The translations under genes were made by a program, and so were the position numbers. A DNA stretch of 64,000 nt. It comes from Thermoanaerobaculia bacterium (GTDB lineage: Bacteria; Acidobacteriota; Thermoanaerobaculia; Multivoradales; JAHEKO01). Below are positions 56,581-64,000 of the stretch, piece by piece (positions within the stretch are counted from its first letter, which is position 1; every line of letters begins with the position of its first letter). The notes under the pieces are model-generated. The model searched no databases and had not been told where the DNA came from. It worked only from the letters and a program-made list of their open reading frames with translations. The stretch lies in the NCBI GenBank assembly GCA_947259925.1, contig CAMYOG010000053.1, positions 1 to 64,000 of the forward strand, read 5' to 3'.

Positions 56581-58123
56581 GAGTCTGCAGACCCAGGGTC
56601 TCGACGCCGAGCTCGCGGCGCTCGTAGAGCCGTTCGACCAGCACAATCGGAGGCTGGTCGACAACGTCCACCCGGTCGAGTGGCAAAACCCGGAGCCCGC
56701 CGACCGTTATCAGCTGGTGGTGATCGGCGCCGGTACCGCCGGCCTGGTGAGCGCCGCGGGAGCCGCCGGCCTCGGAGCTCGGGTCGCCCTGATCGAGCGT
56801 CGGCTGATGGGGGGCGACTGCCTGAACTACGGTTGCGTGCCCTCGAAGGCCCTGATCCGGGCGGCGCGCGCCTGGCACGAGGCGCGCACCGGGCACGAGC
56901 GCTTCGGCGCCCCGGCGGCCACCGGCGACGGCGACTTCGGCAGGGTGATGGAGCGGATGCGCGAGCTGCGGGCCTTGATCTCCCGTCACGACAGCGCCAG
57001 CCGCTTCCGCGACCTGGGTGTCGACGTCTTCATCGGTGAGGGCAGGTTCGTCGGCCCGGACGCGGTCGAGGTCGACGGCACGCGGCTCGAGTTCCGCCGG
57101 GCAATCATCGCCACCGGCGCCAGGCCGTTCGTGCCACCGATCCCGGGCTGCGCGGAGGGCTGCTACCTGACCAACGAGACCGTCTTTACGCTGACCGAGC
57201 TGCCGGAGCGGCTGGGGGTGATCGGCGGCGGGCCGATCGGCTGCGAGCTTGCCCAGTCGTTCGCCCGCTTCGGCAGCCGGGTCTCCCTGTTCGACCTGGC
57301 GCCCCACGTCCTGCCGCGCGAGGATCGGCGGGCGGCCGACGTCGTCCAGGAGGCGCTCGTCCGCGACGGCATCGACCTCCAGTGCGGCGTCAGGGTGCTC
57401 GAGGTCGAGGTGACCGACGCCGCCAAGATCATCCACTACGAACGAGACGGCGAGCGCCTCGCGACCGCGGTCGACGAGCTACTGGTCGCGGTCGGGCGTG
57501 CACCGAACGTCGACGGCATCGGTCTCGAGGCCGCCGGCGTCGAGTTCACCAAGCACGGTGTCGGGGTCGACGATCGCCTCCGGACGTCGAACCGGAAGAT
57601 CTTCGCCGTCGGCGACGTCGCCAGCAAGTACAAGTTCACCCACACCGCGGACGCGCTGGCCCGGATCGCGATCCGCAACGCCCTCTTCTTCGGCCGCGCC
57701 AAGGCGAGCGACCTGGTCATCCCCTGGTGCACCTACACCAGCCCCGAGGTCGCTCACGTCGGCCTCTACGAGCAGGAGGCGATCGACCGCGGCCACGAGG
57801 TCGAGACCAGCACACTGGAGCTGGCGGACGTCGACCGCGCGGTGCTCGACGGCGCCACCGACGGCTTCCTGCGCCTCCACGTCGCCAAGGGCTCCGACAA
57901 GATCCTGGGCGCGACCCTGGTGGCCGAGAACGCCGGAGACATCCTCGGCGAGCTGTCGCTGGCGGCCACGGCCGGCGTCGGCCTGGCCAAGATCTCGGAC
58001 GTCATCCACCCCTATCCGACCCAGGCCGAAGTGGTCAAGAAGGCCGGCGACGCCTGGCAGCGGACCAAGCTGACACCCCTCGTCCAGAAGGGCTTCGGAC
58101 TCTTCTTCCGAGTCTTCAAGTAG
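56573..58123 (+). CDS. Pyridine nucleotide-disulfide oxidoreductase (mercuric-reductase-like)
   Basis: A 516-residue FAD enzyme. After a 45-residue N-terminal extension come the FAD-binding LVVIGAGTAGLVSAAGAAGLG and the redox-active disulfide GGDCLNYGCVPSKAL (two Cys). The NAD(P) site is GVIGGGPIGCELAQSFARFG, then IFAVGDVASKYKFTHTA, and the C-terminal dimerisation domain ends in HPYPTQAEVVKKAGDAWQ. It lacks the N-terminal HMA metal-binding domain and the C-terminal CC pair of true MerA, so mercury reduction is unlikely. The ATG at 56573 lies inside the TVP38 gene's end. Confidence 0.9.
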   Translation: MTESLQTQGLDAELAALVEPFDQHNRRLVDNVHPVEWQNPEPADRYQLVVIGAGTAGLVSAAGAAGLGARVALIERRLMGGDCLNYGCVPSKALIRAARAWHEARTGHERFGAPAATGDGDFGRVMERMRELRALISRHDSASRFRDLGVDVFIGEGRFVGPDAVEVDGTRLEFRRAIIATGARPFVPPIPGCAEGCYLTNETVFTLTELPERLGVIGGGPIGCELAQSFARFGSRVSLFDLAPHVLPREDRRAADVVQEALVRDGIDLQCGVRVLEVEVTDAAKIIHYERDGERLATAVDELLVAVGRAPNVDGIGLEAAGVEFTKHGVGVDDRLRTSNRKIFAVGDVASKYKFTHTADALARIAIRNALFFGRAKASDLVIPWCTYTSPEVAHVGLYEQEAIDRGHEVETSTLELADVDRAVLDGATDGFLRLHVAKGSDKILGATLVAENAGDILGELSLAATAGVGLAKISDVIHPYPTQAEVVKKAGDAWQRTKLTPLVQKGFGLFFRVFK

Positions 58124-58128
58124 TCGAG

Positions 58129-58221
58129 CGGTGCCAGGCCTGCAAGATGCAAGATGGCGCCCAGCACCCTACTACCGTCGAGAGGCCAGGCACTATCCTG
58201 CTTCTTGCAGGCCTGGCACCG
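58129..58221. repeat. Perfect 19-base inverted repeat (hairpin element C)
   Basis: CGGTGCCAGGCCTGCAAGA at 58129-58147 and its exact reverse complement at 58203-58221 flank 55 bases. It starts 5 bases after the flavoprotein's stop. It has no T-run in either direction. Its sequence is unrelated to elements A and B apart from a shared TATCCTGCTTC stretch (58195-58205) that also occurs in element A (4323-4333). Confidence 0.8.
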
Positions 58222-58273
58222 TTGCGCTCGCTGGACGTTCTCGCGCCCGGGATGGTAGATTTTTCCCTCCGCA

Positions 58274-58816
58274 ATGGCAAGCACCGAGAGTCCGGGTAGA
58301 ACCGAAGAGCTCGAGAGCATCGTCGAGCGCATCAAGCCCAAGGCTCGCCAGATCTTCGCCCGCTACCGGATTCCACCGGCGGACGCCGAGGACCTGCTGC
58401 AGGAGGCGTTCGTCGTCTACCTGCACAAGCAGGACAGCATCCGCCAGACCGAGCCTTGGCTACTCGGTACGCTACGCAAGCGCTGCCTGGTCTACTGGCG
58501 CTCCCACCGCCGTCGCCTCTACAACGCGGTCGACACCGCGATCCTCGAGTCGGTGGCCGAGGCGGGGCCAACGCCCCAGGAGGGCTCGGATCTGAGCTCC
58601 GACCTCAAGTCTGCGATCGCGACGCTCTCCTCGAAGTGTCGCTCGCTCCTGCAGCTCCGCTACGGCCTCGGCTGCACGCCCCTCGAAGCGGCCGAGCGGC
58701 TCGGCTATCGCAGCTCGAGCATCTACAAGGTCATGGAGCGCTGCCTCGCCGCTCTGACCAACCGGCTCGTGGCCAGCGGCCTGCTCGGCGAGCGCAAGCC
58801 GATCCGGGCCGGCTGA
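58274..58816 (+). CDS. Sigma-70-family RNA polymerase sigma factor
   Basis: A 180-residue ECF-like factor. Region 2: IFARYRIPPADAEDLLQEAFVVYLHKQDSIRQTEPWLLGTLRKRCLVYWRSHRRRLYNAVD. Region 4: CRSLLQLRYGLGCTPLEAAERLGYRSSSIYKVMERCLAAL. It belongs to the divergent, planctomycete/acidobacterial-type sigma factors, which often lack an anti-sigma gene. The ATG at 58274 is preceded by CCGCA without a strong ribosome site. It is convergent with the sdh operon. Confidence 0.85.
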   Translation: MASTESPGRTEELESIVERIKPKARQIFARYRIPPADAEDLLQEAFVVYLHKQDSIRQTEPWLLGTLRKRCLVYWRSHRRRLYNAVDTAILESVAEAGPTPQEGSDLSSDLKSAIATLSSKCRSLLQLRYGLGCTPLEAAERLGYRSSSIYKVMERCLAALTNRLVASGLLGERKPIRAG

Positions 58817-58838
58817 GCGGTCCGCGCGTCCACCCGCG

Positions 58839-59579
58839 TCAGCCCCGGCGGAGCCGCGCGCTCACGTAGTCGCGGTTCATCCTGGCGATGAACTCGATCG
58901 AGATCTCTTTCGGGCAAGCGACCTCGCACTCGGCGAAGTTCGTACACGAGCCGAACGCCGACTCCATCTCCTCGACCATCCGGAGCACCCGCTGGTCCCG
59001 CTCGGGCTGTCCCTGCGGCAGGAGCGCCAGATGCGAGACCTTGGCCGCGGCGAAGAGCTGGGCGGCACCGTTGGGGCACTGGGCGACGCACGCCCCGCAG
59101 CCGATGCACGCTGCCGCGTCCATCGCCAGCTCCGCCTTGTCTCGGGGGACCGGTATGAGGTTGGCGTCGGGCGCGCTACCGGTGTTGATCGAGATGAACC
59201 CACCCGCCTGGACGATCCGATCGAGGCCGACCCGATCGACGACCAGATCCTTGAGGACCGGGAAGGCCGCCGAGCGCCAGGGCTCGATCCGGATCGTGTC
59301 GCCGTCCTCGAACTTGCGCATGTGGAGCTGGCAGGTAGCGGTGCCGGGCTCCGGGCCATGGGCACGGCCGTCGATCATCAGGCAGCACGAGCCGCAGATC
59401 CCCTCCCGGCAGTCGTGCTCGAACGCCACCGGATCCTCGCCCGCCTCGGTGAGGGTCTCGTTGAGGACGTCGAGCATCTCGAGGAAGGACATATCGGGGC
59501 TCGCGTCGACGTCGTAGCTCGAGAATCCGCCGGTGTCGTCGGCGTTCTTCTGGCGCCAGATCTGAAGCGTCAGGCGCAT
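58839..59579 (-). CDS. sdhB: Succinate dehydrogenase/fumarate reductase iron-sulfur subunit
   Basis: A 246-residue electron-transfer subunit. The [2Fe-2S] ligands lie in [17 protein letters not shown] (Cys57, 62, 65), with a further Cys at 83. The [4Fe-4S] cluster is in [13 protein letters not shown] and the [3Fe-4S] region in [18 protein letters not shown]. Its size and motifs fit the SdhB of three-subunit (SdhCAB) enzymes. It directly follows sdhA with no gap, and its stop is convergent with the sigma gene at 58274. Confidence 0.95.
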   Translation of the reverse strand: MRLTLQIWRQKNADDTGGFSSYDVDASPDMSFLEMLDVLNETLTEAGEDPVAFEHDCREGICGSCCLMIDGRAHGPEPGTATCQLHMRKFEDGDTIRIEPWRSAAFPVLKDLVVDRVGLDRIVQAGGFISINTGSAPDANLIPVPRDKAELAMDAAACIGCGACVAQCPNGAAQLFAAAKVSHLALLPQGQPERDQRVLRMVEEMESAFGSCTNFAECEVACPKEISIEFIARMNRDYVSARLRRG

Positions 59580-61496
<1,917 letters not shown>

Positions 61497-61511
61497 CGGT
61501 GAACCTTCGAT

Positions 61512-62189
61512 CTAGCTGACGAAACCGGTCAGGACCGCGATCGGAAACGAGAGGTTGCCGAGCGTGATGAGCAGGGCGAACGCCACCGCGAACTTGCGGC
61601 GCCAGTCGCGGTCGTCACCCGCGGTCACGCCCAGGGTCTGGAACATGCTCCAGAGGCCGTGGTAGAGGTGAAAGCCGAGCGCCATCTGCGCCACGACGTA
61701 GAAGGCACTCACCCACCACACCCTGAACCCGGCGACCACATTCGAGTAGACGTCGCCAGGTATGAACGCAGGATGGACGCTGCCCCAGGTCAGATGGGCG
61801 AGGTGGTAGATGACGAACAGCAGGATGATGACGCCCCCCCAACGCATCGTGCGCGAAGCATAGGTCGCCTGGAGCGTCTGCCTGGCCTTGTAGTTGAGCG
61901 GCCGGGCCCGCTGGCTGAGCCGCGTCACCTGGTAGGCAGAGACGACATGGACGAGCACCGCGACCAGCAGTCCGACGCGCATGAGCCAGATGGCGCCGTT
62001 GTGCGGCAGGAGTGGCGCGCCCATCTCGCGTAGCCACTCGGCGTAGGTGTTGAGCTTCTCGGCACCCTGGTAGAGCTTCAGGTTGCCGAGCATGTGGACC
62101 AGCACGAAGCCGAACAGGACGATCCCGGAGGCCGCCATGATCACCTTCTTGCCGAGTGCTGACTGGTGGAACTTGAGGCTTCCGGGCAT
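61512..62189 (-). CDS. sdhC: Succinate dehydrogenase cytochrome b subunit
   Basis: A 225-residue membrane subunit of the type B, diheme succinate:quinone oxidoreductases. Five hydrophobic helices include [64 protein letters not shown] and FYVVAQMALGFHLYHGLWSMFQTLG. Each of the first four helices carries a histidine suited to heme ligation. A single membrane subunit (no SdhD) is typical of this class, which usually works with menaquinone. It heads sdhCAB, with the ATG at 62189. Confidence 0.94.
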   Translation of the reverse strand: MPGSLKFHQSALGKKVIMAASGIVLFGFVLVHMLGNLKLYQGAEKLNTYAEWLREMGAPLLPHNGAIWLMRVGLLVAVLVHVVSAYQVTRLSQRARPLNYKARQTLQATYASRTMRWGGVIILLFVIYHLAHLTWGSVHPAFIPGDVYSNVVAGFRVWWVSAFYVVAQMALGFHLYHGLWSMFQTLGVTAGDDRDWRRKFAVAFALLITLGNLSFPIAVLTGFVS

Positions 62190-62204
62190 CGCTCTCGGCT
62201 CGCT

Positions 62205-62216
62205 CGTCGTACGACG
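62205..62216. promoter_or_regulatory. 12-base palindrome in the sdhC leader
   Basis: CGTCGTACGACG is a perfect palindrome 16 bases before the sdhC start, between it and the pcnB-type stop. It could be an operator, but a palindrome of this length occurs by chance often enough in GC-rich DNA that this is only a pointer. Confidence 0.25.
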
Positions 62217-62251
62217 ATTCTTTCACATTTGCGGGGATTCCGAGGAGCTTT

Positions 62252-63541
62252 TCAGGCCTTCTTCGCGCGGCGCCGTCGGCGTCGACGCGGTCGCCGTCGC
62301 GGCCGCCGAGGCGCCTTCTTGCGCTTCTTCGCCTTGGCCAATCGGCGCCAGGCCGCGAGCTCCTCACCACCCTTGCCGCCGATGCCAGCCATCAGCTCGA
62401 GCACCAGGAGCGCGTCCTCGAACACGCTCCGCTGGGAGAAGCGGATGCGCTCCTCCATCTTCCAGCCGGGCTGCGCCATCCGCTCGGCTGCGAGCAGCGT
62501 GTCCGTCAGTCGATCGGCACGGACCTTCGAGATCCGGAAGCGCTCGGCGAAGCGGAGGGCCTGCTCATCGACCAGCTGGCGACGGGCGCCGGCCTTCAGC
62601 CGGCGGGCACCGCCCTCCTCCTGCTCGTGAAGCTCGTGGCTCACCGAGGGCAGGAGGATGGTGGCGAGCAGGGCCGAGTCGGCCGGCTTGCCGCCGTCCT
62701 CGGCGATGCGGTCGAGCTGACCGAAGACCCCGAGGTACGGGAGGGATGCGGCGGACGCCACGACTCCATGGAGGTCGGGCAGCACGTGCTCGAGCAGTCC
62801 GAGCTCGAGCATCCACTGCATGGTGGGCGCGGCGTGCCGGGAGCGGAGAAGCTGGGTCAGCTCCTCGAGCAGCCGCGCAGGCGATGCCTTCTCGATCTCT
62901 CGCCGCTGCTCGTACACGCCCTCCTGGGTTTGCCGCTCGATCGTGAAGTCGAGGCGCCCGGCGTACTCACACGCCCTCATCATCCGGACCGGATCTTCCT
63001 GGAAGCGGACGTGTGGATCTCCGATCGCGCGGATCCGCCGATCTTCCAGATCCGCGATGCCGCCGACGTAGTCGATCACCGAGTAGTCGTCGATGTTGTA
63101 GAAGAGGGCGTTGACGGTGAAGTCGCGCCGGAACGCGTCTTCACGCGGCGTACCGAAGACGTTGTCGTCGGTGATCAGGAGCTCGCCGGGAGACGACCGC
63201 TGGCTCTCCGGATCCGGCCCCCGCCGAAACGTCGACACCTCGACGATCCCGTCTCGGAAGTAGACGTGCACCAGCCGGAAGCGGCGGCCGATGATGCGCG
63301 AGTTGCGGAATAGCCGGCGGACCTGGGCAGGGCGGGCATCGGTCGCCACGTCGTAGTCCTTGGGCCGGCGCTCGAGCATCAGGTCGCGCACCGCGCCGCC
63401 AACCAGGTACGCCAGCTGCGACGACCGGTTCAGGCGATAGAGCACCTTGAGGGCGCTCTCATCGATCGCCTTGCGCGAGATCGCGTGGTCGGGGCGGCTG
63501 AGAATCCGAGGGGAGCTGGTAGCTGGCCGTGCCGTCACCAC
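62252..63541 (-). CDS. Poly(A) polymerase / tRNA nucleotidyltransferase family protein (PcnB-like)
   Basis: A 429-residue class II nucleotidyltransferase. The catalytic head is QLAYLVGGAVRDLMLERRPKDYDVATDA, with the two aspartates of DYD. RLVHVYFRDGIVEVSTFRR and RDFTVNALFYNIDDYSVIDYVGGIADLEDR follow. A PcnB-like helical tail is next. It ends in a strongly basic tail, KKRKKAPRRPRRRPRRRRRR-rich, which may bind RNA. It lacks an HD domain. CCA addition and mRNA tailing share this fold. The RNA-contact helix ERFRISKVRADRLTDTLL and the length favour the PcnB class. The start is a GTG at 63541. Confidence 0.9.
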   Translation of the reverse strand: MVTARPATSSPRILSRPDHAISRKAIDESALKVLYRLNRSSQLAYLVGGAVRDLMLERRPKDYDVATDARPAQVRRLFRNSRIIGRRFRLVHVYFRDGIVEVSTFRRGPDPESQRSSPGELLITDDNVFGTPREDAFRRDFTVNALFYNIDDYSVIDYVGGIADLEDRRIRAIGDPHVRFQEDPVRMMRACEYAGRLDFTIERQTQEGVYEQRREIEKASPARLLEELTQLLRSRHAAPTMQWMLELGLLEHVLPDLHGVVASAASLPYLGVFGQLDRIAEDGGKPADSALLATILLPSVSHELHEQEEGGARRLKAGARRQLVDEQALRFAERFRISKVRADRLTDTLLAAERMAQPGWKMEERIRFSQRSVFEDALLVLELMAGIGGKGGEELAAWRRLAKAKKRKKAPRRPRRRPRRRRRRRAKKA

Positions 63542-63605
63542 GGCCGATTATAGGCGCCAGCGGCTGGGCCGAGGGACCTCGGGCGCCCCCCGGGCCCGAT
63601 AGATC

Positions 63606-64000
63606 TCAGCGGTAGCGGCAGGAACGCCGATCGTGCCCGCGATGGTGCCCGCGACCGCGCCCGCGGTGGTCGTCGCGGTAGTAGTAGTCGCGATGTCCGC
63701 GACCCCGATAGCCATAGTCGCGGTGACCGTAATCGCGGTGACCGTAGTATCGACCCCGATCGTAGTAACGATCGTGGCGCGGGCTCCAGTAGACGTCCCA
63801 GGCGCGCGCCGGGTGGTAGCCGTGCAACCGGAAGTGGTGCAGGACCAACGGACAGCTGGCGTGGTGGTAGGTATGGCCGGAGCGTCTGAGGCAGTAGGAG
63901 CCACATCGATGGCCCTGGTGCCTCACGTGCTGTCGGGTCCGGTAGTAGTAGGGATGGGGATGCCGATGTCGATGGTCGAACGCCAGAGAGAAGTGGACGT
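63606..64000 (-). CDS. His/Tyr/Arg-rich protein, partial (cut by right edge)
   Basis: The minus-strand frame is open to the window edge, so the N-terminus is missing. The visible 131 residues start near FDHRHRHPHPYYYRTRQH and continue through a middle that includes RRSGHTYHHASCPLVLHHFRLHGYHPARAW. They end in a repeat region with GHRDYGHRDYGYRGRGHRDYYYRDD. The tandem units and His/Tyr/Arg bias indicate low complexity. Such proteins are often secreted or bind metal, but no domain is recognised. It lies 64 bases downstream of its neighbour's GTG, on the same strand. Confidence 0.6.
   Translation of the reverse strand, partial: VHFSLAFDHRHRHPHPYYYRTRQHVRHQGHRCGSYCLRRSGHTYHHASCPLVLHHFRLHGYHPARAWDVYWSPRHDRYYDRGRYYGHRDYGHRDYGYRGRGHRDYYYRDDHRGRGRGHHRGHDRRSCRYR

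Noticed and set aside
56573-58123. True mercuric reductase with a mercury-resistance operon
   Set aside because: No heavy-metal-associated domain, no C-terminal Cys pair, and no merR, merT or merP nearby.

Overview
The window is GC-rich, densely coding DNA from a diderm bacterium. It encodes the whole route to CMP-Kdo (kdsD, kdsA, kdsC, kdsB, with pyrG for CTP), Tat translocase subunits, an outer-membrane secretin and LolA-like and lipoprotein genes, so an LPS-bearing envelope is likely. It also has Firmicutes-style neighbourhoods (tilS-hpt-ftsH and dacA-ybbR-glmM), a Ser/Thr kinase with TPRs, a three-subunit succinate dehydrogenase and several ECF-like sigma factors. Together these suggest Acidobacteriota or a close relative. 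That assignment is an inference, since no rRNA is present.

Layout: 1-673 is a less GC-biased, partly degenerate stretch on the 3' side of tRNA-Phe, with a gene fragment running off the left edge. 1012-4273 is an MscS channel fused to an FHA domain, overlapping a Ser/Thr kinase-TPR gene. 4394-13406 holds a Zn-phospholipase-like protein, purH, a LolA-like protein, a polyprenyl synthase, a TPR/coiled-coil pair and gdhA. Two secreted proteins of unknown function follow on the minus strand (13486-15007). 15142-20074 is the Kdo cassette. tatC and tatA, a CtpA-type protease, a histone-deacetylase-like enzyme and an ECF sigma factor follow.

24986-34164 is the most unusual part. Three paralogous ATP-grasp enzymes flank a lipoprotein/orphan-secretin pair, and an alpha/beta hydrolase closes the cluster. 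34181-36310 carries rpmG, three tRNAs, sodA and an ArsR-type regulator preceded by a well-formed sigma-54 (-24/-12) promoter; a sigma-54 activator gene lies at 47326-48720.

36326-44726 is a long co-directional run, mostly with 4-base overlaps: tilS, an hpt-like gene that has lost several catalytic residues, ftsH, folP, dacA (c-di-AMP synthesis), ybbR, glmM and pdxJ. It is followed by a decayed vapBC pair, a YndJ-like membrane protein, the NtrC-type regulator and recD2. 50965-53769 is a sigma factor/membrane protein/beta-helix envelope protein module. glnA, a TVP38 protein translationally coupled to a mercuric-reductase-like flavoprotein, another sigma factor, sdhCAB and a poly(A) polymerase/CCA-adding-type enzyme complete the window, and a His/Tyr/Arg-rich gene is cut by the right edge.

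Three unrelated long hairpins (4280-4365, 53791-53892, 58129-58221) lie between genes and look like mobile REP/MITE-type elements. No CRISPR array, rRNA or complete insertion sequence was seen.
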